DNA from: Bradyrhizobium erythrophlei
GTDB taxonomy: Bacteria > Pseudomonadota > Alphaproteobacteria > Rhizobiales > Xanthobacteraceae
Direction: 5' to 3'
Length of the DNA: 64,000 nucleotides
Assembly (NCBI RefSeq): GCF_900129425.1
Contig: NZ_LT670817.1
Location: forward strand, 3,100,001 to 3,164,000
The position numbers and the translations under genes were made by a program. This document shows positions 1-8,409 of the stretch, piece after piece. Numbering within the stretch: the stretch's first letter is position 1; each line of letters begins with the position of its first letter. Below the pieces are notes generated by a model. It did not search any database. It saw only the letters and a list, made by a program, of their open reading frames with translations, and had not been told where the DNA came from.

Positions 1-2418
1 GACGATATGCACGTCACCATCGCGTATTCGCGCGAGCCGGTGGAGTGGGCACAAGTTCCGCGCTCGTCGCAGCCGATCATTCGGATCGAAGGCGGCGCAC
101 GCACTCTCGATCGTCTCGGCAAGGATGGCGAAGCGCTCGTGCTTCGCTTCTCGTCCGACGATCTCGCCTCGCGTCATCGCGAGATCCACGACGCTGGCGC
201 CGTCTGGTCGTGGCCTGACTACAAGCCGCACATCACCCTGACCTACCAAGGAGAGGGGCTTCCGCTCGATCGGTTGGTCCCTTGGGACGGCGTGCTCGAA
301 TTTGGCCCCGAAGAATGGGCCGAAGTCAAAGAAAATTGGATGGCAACCGTCGTCGAGAAATCCGACGCAGGAGAAGTAGAAATGGATAACCTTTCCTTGT
401 TCGTGCAGCTGCACAAGGTCGATGTCGAGAAGCAGACCGTCTACGGCACTGCGGTCGAAGAAGTGGCCGATCGCGCTGGCGAGATTTTCGACTACGCCAC
501 CTCCAAGGGCGAGTTCGAGAAGTGGTCGGGCGATATTGAAAAGTCCACGGACGGCAAGTCCAAGGGCAATGTGCGCGCGATGCATGGCAAGGTCGCCGCC
601 GGCAAACTGACCGACATCGGCTTCGACGACAAGCGCAAGGCGATCGATGTCGCCGCCAAGATCGTCGACAAGGACGAATGGCAGAAGGTTCTGGAGGGTG
701 TTTACACCGGCTTCTCCATCGGCGGCTCTTATCTCAAGCGCTGGACCGACGGCGATTTGAAGCGCTACACCGCGCGCCCCGCCGAAATTTCGCTGGTCGA
801 TCTGCCGTGCGTACCGACCGCCACCTTCTCCATCATCAAGGCGGATGGCTCCCAGGAGATGCGCAAGTTCCAGCAGCCCGCTGCGGACGAGCCCGTCACC
901 ATCAGCAACGAGGCCGTCGCAGAGCGCGCGACCGATCTCGCCAAGGCCGCCGGCGATGCCGGCCAGTGGCTCGCTCATATCGCCGATGCCCGCAAGCAGC
1001 TCGAAGACGAGGTCGCGAAGGCGGCTGAAGCGGCCAAGGTTGTCGAGCCGGTGGTTGTTGACACAGAAGTCAACAAGGACGGTGTGACCGTCGATGCCGA
1101 CGCCGGCCGGACCACTCCCGACGACGTCGAGCAGGTCTGGGTATCCAAGCGCCTGCCCGGTGCGACCTTCGCCAAGAAGGGCGACCTCGCCAAGGCGCTG
1201 CTCGAACTCGACGCCAAGGAAGCGGCTGCCGCCGCTGCCGCGCCGGTGCTTGATGCGCTCAAGGCCGTGACCGGTACCGGCATGGATACTCAGGCCGTGT
1301 CCACGCACAAGGACAAGAACTCCAAGACCAACGTCGAGCACGCATCCGGCAAGACGGACAAGACCAACCCCGAGAAGGTCGACGGCAGGAAGCCGAAGGG
1401 CGCCGACACCAACGTGGAGGCAACCTCCGGCGTCAAGCCCGCCGGCAACAGCGTCAACACCGAACAGACCGACCCGAAGAACAACGAGACGACCGACCTC
1501 TATGGCGGTGCAGACTCGACGGCTGGCAAGCGCGCCCCGATCGAGAGCGTGAAGGATCTCGAGATCGCGCTCAAGTCGCACCAGCCCGGACAGGCCGGTC
1601 TCGCGATGAAGCGTCACCTGATCAAGGCCGCACGCACTCTCGGCTCGATCGACCTGCTGCCGGAAGGCTGGGTCAACAAGGCCGAGAAGGTCGAACTGGA
1701 GAAGGCGGCCGACATCCACTTCGTGGCCGACCTCCTGCACATGCTCGCCTGCGTGGAATGCCTTGAAGAGCGCGCCGAGTTCACCTCGCTGTGGGGCGGC
1801 ATCACCGTTCCGAAGGAGCTGACCGACCGCTTCGGCAGCGCGCTGGTCGAGATCGGCGACATTGTCTCCGACATGCTCGACCTGGTGCTCAACGAAATCC
1901 GCACCGAGGAGGCGAGCGAGGCCTCGAAGGCGGCGGTGTTCGTCGATCTGCTCAAGCGCGGCGCCCGTCACTCGGCTCGCGACAAGGCCATCATCAAGAA
2001 GACCCACGACCACATGGTCGAACTCGACAAGTCGTGCTGCGGCGGCGGTATGGACAAGACCGTGACCGTCGATGTGGCCAAGGCTGCCGAAATCGAAGCG
2101 GTCACCGCCGAGAACGAGCAGCTCAAGGCCGAGAAGGCCGCCCATGGCGAACTGCTCAAGGACATCAAGGCCGGCATCGAAGCGATGACGACCAAGATGG
2201 CCACCATGGAGACCGAGAACGCGGCGCTCAAGAAGAGTTCCGAGGAGATCAGGGTCGATCTCTCCGCCATCCGCTTCACGCCGGCGCCGGTGCCACCCGG
2301 CACGTTCCGCGTGATCGAGAAGGGCCTGCCCATCCAGGACATCTCCACGATCAGCGACGCTGAACTTCAGCGCCGCGGCGCGGAGGCGCAGGCCACCCGG
2401 TTCATGGGGCCTCGCTAA
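1..2418 (+). CDS. Acb1-like 2H domain fused to phage prohead protease and scaffold (5' end outside window)
   Basis: The reading frame is open to the window edge, so the N-terminus, probably a portal protein, is missing. Counting from the first visible Met (base 7), residues 1-110 carry two HxT motifs (H2/T4 and H75/T77), the signature of 2H phosphoesterases; the surrounding pattern resembles Acb1-type anti-CBASS domains. A head-maturation serine protease of the XkdF/assemblin type follows at about 126-290, with candidate catalytic H193 and S237. Next come a low-complexity linker (about 290-530), a helical domain and a coiled coil (about 685-760), as expected for a scaffold. A GGAG ribosome site followed by ATG at 382 could start the protease-scaffold on its own. 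Protease and scaffold roles rest on family knowledge plus the position just before the capsid gene. The fusion is seen directly, since there is no stop; its meaning is inferred. Confidence 0.8.
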   Translation, partial: DDMHVTIAYSREPVEWAQVPRSSQPIIRIEGGARTLDRLGKDGEALVLRFSSDDLASRHREIHDAGAVWSWPDYKPHITLTYQGEGLPLDRLVPWDGVLEFGPEEWAEVKENWMATVVEKSDAGEVEMDNLSLFVQLHKVDVEKQTVYGTAVEEVADRAGEIFDYATSKGEFEKWSGDIEKSTDGKSKGNVRAMHGKVAAGKLTDIGFDDKRKAIDVAAKIVDKDEWQKVLEGVYTGFSIGGSYLKRWTDGDLKRYTARPAEISLVDLPCVPTATFSIIKADGSQEMRKFQQPAADEPVTISNEAVAERATDLAKAAGDAGQWLAHIADARKQLEDEVAKAAEAAKVVEPVVVDTEVNKDGVTVDADAGRTTPDDVEQVWVSKRLPGATFAKKGDLAKALLELDAKEAAAAAAAPVLDALKAVTGTGMDTQAVSTHKDKNSKTNVEHASGKTDKTNPEKVDGRKPKGADTNVEATSGVKPAGNSVNTEQTDPKNNETTDLYGGADSTAGKRAPIESVKDLEIALKSHQPGQAGLAMKRHLIKAARTLGSIDLLPEGWVNKAEKVELEKAADIHFVADLLHMLACVECLEERAEFTSLWGGITVPKELTDRFGSALVEIGDIVSDMLDLVLNEIRTEEASEASKAAVFVDLLKRGARHSARDKAIIKKTHDHMVELDKSCCGGGMDKTVTVDVAKAAEIEAVTAENEQLKAEKAAHGELLKDIKAGIEAMTTKMATMETENAALKKSSEEIRVDLSAIRFTPAPVPPGTFRVIEKGLPIQDISTISDAELQRRGAEAQATRFMGPR

Positions 2419-2423
2419 AATAG

Positions 2424-2891
2424 ATGAGCGCTACCACGCTCGACAATCGCGCGCCGCGGCCACCCGCGGCAGCAACCAAACCACTCGGCACCAATCCAAA
2501 GGACATGGTCGGCCTCAAAAAGGTCGACCTGTCCGTGGTGCCGGGGATCGCCTTGTTCCACGAGGCGATGGCCATGATGGACGGAGCCCGGAAGTACGGC
2601 CCGTTTAATTGGCGGGACAACGCCGTTATGGCCCGCATCTACGTCGCCGCCGCTCTACGGCACATCCAATACTGGGCGGCCGGCGAAGAAGTAGCCAAGG
2701 ATTCCGGGGTTCATCATCTCGGCCATGCGCGCGCATGCCTTGGCATCATTTTGGACGCACAGGCGACCGGTAACCTGATCGACGATCGGGCGAAGTCGGC
2801 TGTGCTGATCGAAGCGCTCGATGCGCTCAACGACACGGTCCGGCTCGGCGCCGAAGCGCGCAAGGCTGCCGCCGACGGAGTCAACCGATGA
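2424..2891 (+). CDS. dATP/dGTP diphosphohydrolase-like protein (DUF5664 type)
   Basis: This 155-residue protein begins 5 bases after the preceding stop. The region TNPKDMVGLKKVDLSVVP (residues 23-40) and the later GARKYGPFNWRD are the hallmarks of the phage family annotated as dATP/dGTP diphosphohydrolase N-terminal domain (DUF5664). Members are thought to remove particular dNTPs, or to shape the nucleotide pool during phage replication. The all-helical build with conserved His and Asp in the second half (HHLGHARACLG) suits a MazG-like fold. It overlaps the next gene by 4 bases (ATGA), so the two are translationally coupled. Its place inside the head operon is unusual for a metabolic enzyme. 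Family is fairly secure; substrate is inferred. Confidence 0.65.
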   Translation: MSATTLDNRAPRPPAAATKPLGTNPKDMVGLKKVDLSVVPGIALFHEAMAMMDGARKYGPFNWRDNAVMARIYVAAALRHIQYWAAGEEVAKDSGVHHLGHARACLGIILDAQATGNLIDDRAKSAVLIEALDALNDTVRLGAEARKAAADGVNR

Positions 2892-3427
2892 AGCGTCTGT
2901 TGCGGTACAATTCGCGGCACATGCTGCATTTCCCGGGCGACGGGAAGATGCCGCAGCTCAATCCGCTCAGCTACTCCAGTCAGAGCAAGAGCGGCAAGCG
3001 CACGAAATCGCTCCACGAGCCGTTGCGGATGTTTCGTTTGCGCCAGCGGCTGTTCTGCTTTGCCGGCCGACAGCGGTGCGGTGAGCGCGGCGAAGGCGCT
3101 TCGACGCCGGACACCTGGGACCTCGGGCCCGACGATAACCGGACTTGCTCCCACTGCGGTTCGATCCATCCCGACGACCTGATGGAGATTTGCCGCAAGA
3201 CCCTTGTGGACGATCGATACGGCATCGAGGGGACCACCAAAAGCTACAAGGTCTATGTGCGTCAGCCGGGCGTGAGAAACGCCAGCGAGGGCGCCATCAA
3301 GTTTTACAAATGGCACGCGCCGGAAAGCCCGACCGAAGAGGATCAGGAGCTTTTCGCCCGCGCGTGCCGCGTGACGAGAGAACGATTTGACGCGCAGTGG
3401 GCCAAGACCCGCGCGTCCGCTTCGTAA
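2888..3427 (+). CDS. hypothetical phage protein with zinc-ribbon-like motif
   Basis: This 179-residue basic protein starts in an ATGA overlap with the preceding gene. No family is recognised with confidence. A CxxC pair (CSHCG, near residues 87-91) followed by a His and a further Cys in the next 15 residues looks like a small metal-binding motif. The stretch EGTTKSYKVYVRQPGVRN and a C-terminal segment rich in charged residues are compatible with a nucleic-acid-associated or structural accessory protein. It lies immediately upstream of the hairpin-rich leader of the capsid gene. Function unknown. Confidence 0.55.
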   Translation: MKRLLRYNSRHMLHFPGDGKMPQLNPLSYSSQSKSGKRTKSLHEPLRMFRLRQRLFCFAGRQRCGERGEGASTPDTWDLGPDDNRTCSHCGSIHPDDLMEICRKTLVDDRYGIEGTTKSYKVYVRQPGVRNASEGAIKFYKWHAPESPTEEDQELFARACRVTRERFDAQWAKTRASAS

Positions 3428-3445
3428 GTCACCTTCCACGAAATT

Positions 3446-3554
3446 CTCGCGCGCCTTCCGGGGACGGAAGGAGAGCGCGGATCAAGCGAACCGAAAGCCC
3501 GCCGGGGACGGCGAGGGCTCGCGGATCGCGCACGCCTGCCACCGGGGACGGTGG
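3446..3554 (+). promoter_or_regulatory. three tandem hairpins with identical GGGGAC loops, leader of the capsid gene
   Basis: Three perfect short stems each enclose the same loop GGGGAC: CCTTCC/GGAAGG at 3454-3471, GCC/GGC at 3501-3512, and CCACC/GGTGG at 3539-3554. The first two extend outward through further pairing (CGCGC with GCGCG; AGCCC with GGGCT). Stem sequences differ while loop and pairing are kept, which is covariation-like within one locus. Loop starts are 44 and 40 bases apart. The array fills the 169-base gap before the capsid start at 3597. It is probably an RNA element (protein binding, processing or translational control), or less likely a DNA site. No matching described family is recalled. 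Confidence 0.6.
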
Positions 3555-3596
3555 TCACACCCGCACATCCACTCATTCAAAATTCGGAGAAACACG

Positions 3597-5204
3597 ATGA
3601 ACGCAATCGTGCGTAACATCGCATACAGCGAGCATCTGCCGCTGGAACTGCAAAAGGGCTGGGCGCCCATCTACGGTCAGGGCGGCAACATCGACCGCGC
3701 TGCCATCGCCGCTGAAGTCGCGAGCTTCCTCGCCTCGGTGCAGAAGACGCAGGCCGTCAAGGACTTCGTTCCGGACTTCCTGTCCAAGAGCACCTTCCAG
3801 CAGGCCGGTTCGGCCACCTCGGGCCTGACCTACTACGATCTCGAGCTCGGCGCGAAGTTCGTCTATCCCGTGCTGACGCCGCTGCGCAATGAGATCCCGC
3901 GCGTCACCGGAAAAGGGGGCATCCAAGCCGCCTGGAGGGCGGTCACCGGCGTCAACACCGGCGGCATGCGGATCGGCGTCTCGTCCGGCAACCGCGGCGG
4001 TGTGCAGGCGGTCTCCACGCAGGACTATTCTGCGGCTTACCGCGGGCTCGGCCTGGAAACCAACGTCGACTTCGAGGCCGAATACGCCGGCCGCGGCTTC
4101 GACGACATCCGCGCGATCGCGGCCAAGGTCGGCCTCGAAGCCACGATGATCGGCGAAGAGGGCGTGCTGCTCGGCGGCAACACCTCGTTGCAGCTCGGCA
4201 TCACACCGACCCCGACGGTGACCGCCTCGGCCACTGGCGGCGCGCTTGCGGCGGCGACCTATTCGGTCATCTGCGTCGCGCTCGCGTTCGACGCTGTGCT
4301 CTACGGCTCGATCGCTGGCGGCATCCAGGCCTCCATCACCCGCACCAACGCTGACGGCTCGTCCGACACCTTCGGTGGCGGCTCGGCCCAGAAGTCGGCC
4401 AACGCCACCGGCACCGTGGCCACCGGCACCGCCGGCTCGCTCACCGCGACCGTCACCCCCGTCACCGGCGCCTGCGGCTACGCATGGTTCTGGGGCGCAG
4501 CGGGTTCGGAAGTGCTCGGCGCTATCACGACCATCAACTCGGTCGCGATCGTGGCTGCTGCAACCGGCACCCAGACGGCGGCGTCGCTGCCGGCGGGAGA
4601 CTTCTCGACCAACAGCCTCGTGTTCGACGGCATCATCACCCAGATCCTCAAGAATGGGTCGAATGCCTACTTCGCGATCCAGTCGAGCGGCACCGCAGGT
4701 GTCGGCACCCCGCTCACCGCGGATGGCTCCGGTGGCATCGTCGAGATCGACATGGCGCTGAAGGATCGTTGGGATAACTACCGCCTGTCGCCCGACACCA
4801 TCTGGGTGAACTCGCAGGAGGCGCTCAACATCTCGAAGAAGATCCTGCAGGGCAACAGCAATGCGGCCCAGCGCTTCGTCTTCGACAGCCGGCAGGACTC
4901 GCTCGGCGGCGGCATCATGGTGCGCTCGTACCTGAACCGCTTCTCGATGGGCGGCGCCAAGTCCCTCGACATCCGCATCCATCCGAACATGCCGCCCGGC
5001 ACGATCGTGATGACCAGCCGCTCGCTGCCGTACCCCGTGTCCGGCATCGCGAACGTGCTGCAGGTGCGGGCACGGCAGGATTACTACCAGATCGAGTGGC
5101 CGCTGCGGACCCGCAAGTACGAGTCCGGCGTGTACTGCGACGAGGTGCTGCAGTGCTACTTCCCGCCCGCTTTCGCGGTGATCACCAACATCGGTAACGG
5201 CTAA
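3597..5204 (+). CDS. major capsid protein
   Basis: The 535-residue protein builds the phage head. The chosen ATG follows CGGAGA at good spacing, and the residues from MNAIVRNIAYSEHL onward look native; a longer open frame runs back into the hairpin leader but lacks a ribosome site. Residues about 195-345 form a Gly/Thr/Ala-rich stretch (GTVATGTAGSLTATVTP) that looks like an Ig-like or surface insertion between two parts of the capsid fold. The C-terminal part (RDxLGG-like segment, IHPNMPPGTIVM, then the QVRARQDYYQIEWPLRTRKY region) is typical of large HK97-fold capsid proteins in contractile-tailed phages. It follows the protease-scaffold gene and precedes connector genes. Confidence 0.88.
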   Translation: MNAIVRNIAYSEHLPLELQKGWAPIYGQGGNIDRAAIAAEVASFLASVQKTQAVKDFVPDFLSKSTFQQAGSATSGLTYYDLELGAKFVYPVLTPLRNEIPRVTGKGGIQAAWRAVTGVNTGGMRIGVSSGNRGGVQAVSTQDYSAAYRGLGLETNVDFEAEYAGRGFDDIRAIAAKVGLEATMIGEEGVLLGGNTSLQLGITPTPTVTASATGGALAAATYSVICVALAFDAVLYGSIAGGIQASITRTNADGSSDTFGGGSAQKSANATGTVATGTAGSLTATVTPVTGACGYAWFWGAAGSEVLGAITTINSVAIVAAATGTQTAASLPAGDFSTNSLVFDGIITQILKNGSNAYFAIQSSGTAGVGTPLTADGSGGIVEIDMALKDRWDNYRLSPDTIWVNSQEALNISKKILQGNSNAAQRFVFDSRQDSLGGGIMVRSYLNRFSMGGAKSLDIRIHPNMPPGTIVMTSRSLPYPVSGIANVLQVRARQDYYQIEWPLRTRKYESGVYCDEVLQCYFPPAFAVITNIGNG

Positions 5205-5220
5205 GGCCGTCGCCTGATCG

Positions 5221-5256
5221 GAGGAGCGCGCGTACGCCGCGCGCTCCTCTCTTTCC
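5221..5256 (+). terminator. hairpin after the capsid gene, probable terminator
   Basis: A perfect 12-bp stem (5221-5232 with 5238-5249) around a 5-base loop is followed by the pyrimidine tract TCTTTCC. It lies 17 bases after the capsid stop. The U-tract is imperfect, so it may attenuate rather than end transcription. Confidence 0.65.
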
Positions 5257-5292
5257 CCATTCCTTTTCCCCCACCACCTTTCGGAGAACCCC

Positions 5293-5619
5293 ATGGTCCG
5301 CCTGTTCGCCCCCAATGGCGCCACCCACTTTTCGCACAACGGCCACGAGTTTGAGGTCGGCGCAGACGGATGGGTCGAAGTCGCCCCCCACGTCGCTGCC
5401 GATTTGCGCAGTCACGGCTTCAAGGATGCGCCGCCTCCGCCCAGCGAAACCGTCTCTGTCAAGCGCAGTGACCTGCTCGCAGCGCTTGAGAAGCTCGGCA
5501 CCGCCGCCAACCCTGACATGGATGCAGACAAGCTCGCCGCTGCGCTGGCCGCTGCTGTGGCCACCAAGGAGACCAAGAGGGCGACAACGCTCTCCATCGA
5601 CAAGAACAAGGGCGCCTAA
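5293..5619 (+). CDS. small phage head-region protein
   Basis: The 108-residue protein has a short N-terminal beta-rich part (residues 1-45, FSHNGHEFEVGADGWVEV) and a Pro-rich joint, then an Ala/Lys-rich helical tail. A good ribosome site (TTTCGGAGAA) precedes the ATG. Proteins of this shape directly after the capsid gene are often head decoration or completion factors, but no family was recognised. The role is inferred only from position. Confidence 0.7.
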   Translation: MVRLFAPNGATHFSHNGHEFEVGADGWVEVAPHVAADLRSHGFKDAPPPPSETVSVKRSDLLAALEKLGTAANPDMDADKLAAALAAAVATKETKRATTLSIDKNKGA

Positions 5620-5645
5620 TAAGGCGCGCCTGAACTGGACGAGAC

Positions 5646-5915
5646 ATGGCGGCATCTATGCAGCTGAGGGGTTGCCCGTGCCCGGCGTGTTCCTCGTCCC
5701 GTTCTTCGATGCTCGGCTCGCTGCCGATACCTCGCGGCACGATCGAGTTGCCCGTGCCGGCGCGCATCGAGAGCGCGGCCGTCCCCGACGCCGTCGAGAT
5801 TAAGCCCGAGCCGCCCTTCACGCCATCGACGCGCACATTCATCGCGCGACCCGATCGTGGGCGCACCGTATCGGCGCCGGCGTCCCGATCCGTTGCCGTG
5901 CCCGCGAAAGAGTAA
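5646..5915 (+). CDS. short Pro/Arg-rich phage protein, unknown
   Basis: This 89-residue frame is preceded by GGACGAG and fits tightly between the flanking genes, which supports coding. Its residues CPCPACSSSRSS near the N-terminus and the PVPARIES...FTPSTRTF stretch show no known domain. The next gene starts 12 bases later behind its own AAGGA. Coding is probable but function unknown. Confidence 0.5.
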   Translation: MAASMQLRGCPCPACSSSRSSMLGSLPIPRGTIELPVPARIESAAVPDAVEIKPEPPFTPSTRTFIARPDRGRTVSAPASRSVAVPAKE

Positions 5916-5927
5916 GGAACCGCTCCA

Positions 5928-6815
5928 ATGATGTTCTGGGATAGCGGTAAGGCGCCTGCCGCAGTCGAGGACTTCGACATCGATTGGACCGTCGCCCTCA
6001 ACGGCGACACCATCACGGCGTCGTCCTGGGCGATCACCGGCGGTGACGCTCCGGCCTCCGGCACGCTGGCAATCACCTCGAACAGCTTCACCACGACGCT
6101 GGCCAAGGTCGTGCTGTCGGCCGGCAACCTTGGCATCACTTATACGCTCACCAACACGGTAACGACCGCTGCCGGCCAGACGCTGGTCGAGTCGGTCCAG
6201 CTGCCGGTCCGCGCTCCCGTCGTTTCGTTGACGACGCTGGCGAATGCCTTGCAGTGGCTGGGCCTCACCGCGGACGATGACGGCTACGTCTCCCGGGTGC
6301 TCGCCACCATTTCGACCGAAATCCAGAACTGGCTCGGCTTCCAGGTCGCGCAGGCGAGCTACTCGCGCAGCTTCGACGGGCAGGGCACGAGCAAATTCTT
6401 CGTGCCGGACATCCCGCTGGTTTCCGTGCAGTCGCTCACCATCGACGGCGTCACGATCCCGAAGGGCGTGAACGGTACCTACCGGCCCGGCTTCTACAAC
6501 AACAACCAGTCGATCAACCTGATCGGCTTCTTCTTCACCCGCGGCTTCCAGAACATTCAGGCCGGCTACACCTCGGGCTACCAGACGGTGCCGCCGGATA
6601 TCGAGCAGGCCTGCCTCGACTGGACCAAGAACGTCTACCTCAGCGGCAAGCAGGTCAGCATCCCGTCGAACATCGTGCGGGTCGCGGCCGGCGATACCTC
6701 ATTCGACTATGGCGGCAGCGGCTCCGTCACCGACGTCACCAAACTCCCGATGCCGTCGGGCATTTACGCGGTGCTGCAGAACTATCGCCGCGTCACACAA
6801 ATCAGCGGGTGGTGA
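5928..6815 (+). CDS. head-tail connector, gp6-like, with N-terminal Ig-like domain
   Basis: In this 295-residue protein, residues 1-95 (FDIDWTVALNGDTITASSW) look like a phage Ig-like beta-sandwich. From about 98 onward (LTTLANALQWLGL...VSRVLATISTEIQNWLGF) it has the helical pattern of the HK97 gp6-type head-tail connector, with a beta insertion and a C-terminal helix (DIEQACLDWTKNVYL). The connector ring joins portal to tail. AAGGA precedes the tandem ATGATG start. The fusion of a surface-type Ig module to a connector is uncommon. Confidence 0.7.
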   Translation: MMFWDSGKAPAAVEDFDIDWTVALNGDTITASSWAITGGDAPASGTLAITSNSFTTTLAKVVLSAGNLGITYTLTNTVTTAAGQTLVESVQLPVRAPVVSLTTLANALQWLGLTADDDGYVSRVLATISTEIQNWLGFQVAQASYSRSFDGQGTSKFFVPDIPLVSVQSLTIDGVTIPKGVNGTYRPGFYNNNQSINLIGFFFTRGFQNIQAGYTSGYQTVPPDIEQACLDWTKNVYLSGKQVSIPSNIVRVAAGDTSFDYGGSGSVTDVTKLPMPSGIYAVLQNYRRVTQISGW

Positions 6816-6817
6816 AC

Positions 6818-6973
6818 ATGACCAGCAAATCGAAAGAGCGCAACGTCGTCGGCGAGCATATGCGTGAGATCGCCAAGAGGGTCGCCGCCGAGAAGATCAG
6901 GCGCGCCAACGCCTATGCGAGGCAGCTTGCCAAGGCGCACATCACAATGCTGTTCGGCGGGGACGACGAGTAA
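6818..6973 (+). CDS. 51-residue basic phage protein, unknown
   Basis: This short gene begins at ATG 2 bases after the connector stop and ends in TAA directly followed by the ATG of the next gene, so it is packed into the operon with no spare bases. The product is helical and very basic (KSKERNVVGEHMREIAKRVAAEKIRR), ending in an acidic GGDDE tail. No family recognised. Coding is supported by exact tiling rather than similarity. Confidence 0.6.
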   Translation: MTSKSKERNVVGEHMREIAKRVAAEKIRRANAYARQLAKAHITMLFGGDDE

Positions 6974-7354
6974 ATGCTGTATCCGCGCCGTATCGAAATC
7001 CACCGCCTCAAGACGGTGGCCGGCGCGAGCGACGACGTGATCGGCCTGACCGGCTATTCAGGCGCCGAAGCCTCGACCAGCGCCTCCGACCCTAACGGCG
7101 AGACCGTTCTCTTCACCAACATCCCCGCCAACATTCAGTCGGGCCCCGGCGGTCGCAAGCGCGACAGCTCGCTTCCGCAGGACGCGGTCACCAACCCGTC
7201 GTGGATTATCTACATTCCGATCACGGCGCTGCCGGCGGGCGCCATCCGCGACCGCGACATCATCGTCGACGACAGGCAGTACCGCTACGAGGTCGGGCAG
7301 GATTACTGCAATATTTTGGGCTGGAAGATCACCTGCCTCCGCCTGGAGGCGTGA
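6974..7354 (+). CDS. phage head closure / head-tail joining protein
   Basis: The 126-residue beta-rich protein starts immediately after the preceding stop (TAAATG). The opening MLYPRRIEIHR, a central IPANIQ segment and the closing DDRQYRYEVGQDYCNILGWKITCLRLEA match the small-barrel head-closure proteins that sit under the connector ring. Its position between connector and tail-terminator genes agrees. Family assignment is from pattern and order. Confidence 0.65.
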   Translation: MLYPRRIEIHRLKTVAGASDDVIGLTGYSGAEASTSASDPNGETVLFTNIPANIQSGPGGRKRDSSLPQDAVTNPSWIIYIPITALPAGAIRDRDIIVDDRQYRYEVGQDYCNILGWKITCLRLEA

Positions 7355-7356
7355 CG

Positions 7357-7515
7357 ATGGTTCGCTTTCGTCTCGTCGTCACCATCCGCTGGTGGGTGTA
7401 CCCGCTGATCGAGTTGGCGAAATTCAACCTCTTCATCGGCATCCCGGTCGACACCGATCGTCTGGCCCAGATCATCGCCAAGCACGGCCTCAAGATCAAG
7501 TTCAAGGCTGAGTAA
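7357..7515 (+). CDS. 52-residue phage protein, unknown
   Basis: The ATG sits 3 bases after the preceding stop and behind CTGGAGG; the TAA abuts the next ATG. The product begins MVRFRLVVTIRWWVYPLIELAKF, an amphipathic or possibly membrane-touching helix, and ends in Lys-rich KHGLKIKFKAE. No family recognised. Tight tiling and a strong ribosome site support coding. Confidence 0.6.
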   Translation: MVRFRLVVTIRWWVYPLIELAKFNLFIGIPVDTDRLAQIIAKHGLKIKFKAE

Positions 7516-8391
7516 ATGGCCGACCTTTCCGATCTCACCGCCTATCTGGCGCAGCAGGCGGCGAGCGCCGTCTATCCGAGCGGCACAAGCTCCGCATCGG
7601 TCGCCAATATGGACTGCCGTATTTTCGAAGGCTGGCCGATACCCAATCAGCTCGACCTCGACATGGCCGGCAAGATGCAGAATGCCGATGGCGAGGTCGT
7701 GTCTCGCCCCGGCGGCCCCGTCGCCAACGTCTCGATCTTCCCGATGCAGGGGACTGGCGTCAACGTCTACCAGAACCTCGACAAGACCTACGTCATACAG
7801 GCGCCGAGCTACGGGATGACGTTCTCTCTCGATGGCGACACCATCACCGTGACAGGCCAGCCGAAGACCGGCGAGTACCTGACGCTCATCATCGACGATG
7901 GTGTGGTCTGCTCGCAAGGAGGCGCCACCACGGCGGCGCTTCTCGCCGCACTCGCCACTGAGGCGCAGGGCAGCGGGTATTCCGGCGCGAGTTCGACCGC
8001 CGACACACTGACCGTTCCTGCCGGGCATTCTCTCGTGGTGCGACAGGGCGGCACCGGCAAGCTCGGCAAAGCCACGCATCGTCAGCGCCACTCCGTCATG
8101 GTGACGGTGTGGGCGCCGAACCAAGCAACCCGCGCGACGCTCGCCAAGGCGATCGACAACCTGATCAAGCAGACGATCAGGGCGTCGATGCCTGACACGT
8201 CGCAGGCAACCATTCTCTACAACCGCACCAACGTCATCGACGAGCAGCAGTCGCAGACGATCTATCGACGCGATCTGATCTACGACGTCGAATACGCCAC
8301 CGTCGAGCAGTTCGTCGGCTACGTCATCACCTCGACCCAGACGTCGATCGCGAAGCCACAGAACGTCGCAATCGCAACCGCAACCACCTAA
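7516..8391 (+). CDS. probable tail terminator / neck protein
   Basis: The 291-residue protein starts immediately after the preceding stop. N-terminal ADLSDLTAYLAQQAASAVYP and the C-terminal half (RHSVMVTVWAPNQATRATLAKAIDNLIK, then DLIYDVEYATV) fit phage tail-completion or terminator proteins, which cap the tail tube and join the head. The middle (about 75-165) is a beta-rich insertion with a GDTITVTG...GEYLTLIID repeat-like pattern. Position before the sheath gene supports a neck role. Confidence 0.6.
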   Translation: MADLSDLTAYLAQQAASAVYPSGTSSASVANMDCRIFEGWPIPNQLDLDMAGKMQNADGEVVSRPGGPVANVSIFPMQGTGVNVYQNLDKTYVIQAPSYGMTFSLDGDTITVTGQPKTGEYLTLIIDDGVVCSQGGATTAALLAALATEAQGSGYSGASSTADTLTVPAGHSLVVRQGGTGKLGKATHRQRHSVMVTVWAPNQATRATLAKAIDNLIKQTIRASMPDTSQATILYNRTNVIDEQQSQTIYRRDLIYDVEYATVEQFVGYVITSTQTSIAKPQNVAIATATT

Positions 8392-8409
8392 CACAAGGGG
8401 TGCCATCCC

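Noticed and set aside
3387..3596. Upstream extension of the capsid frame
   Set aside because: It would translate the hairpin leader, has no ribosome site at its start and its residues look random; the ATG at 3597 has CGGAGA.
3573..5339. Reverse-strand open frame of 588 codons opposite the capsid gene
   Set aside because: Shadow of the GC-rich codon usage of the capsid gene; Arg/Gly/Asp-rich with no domain.
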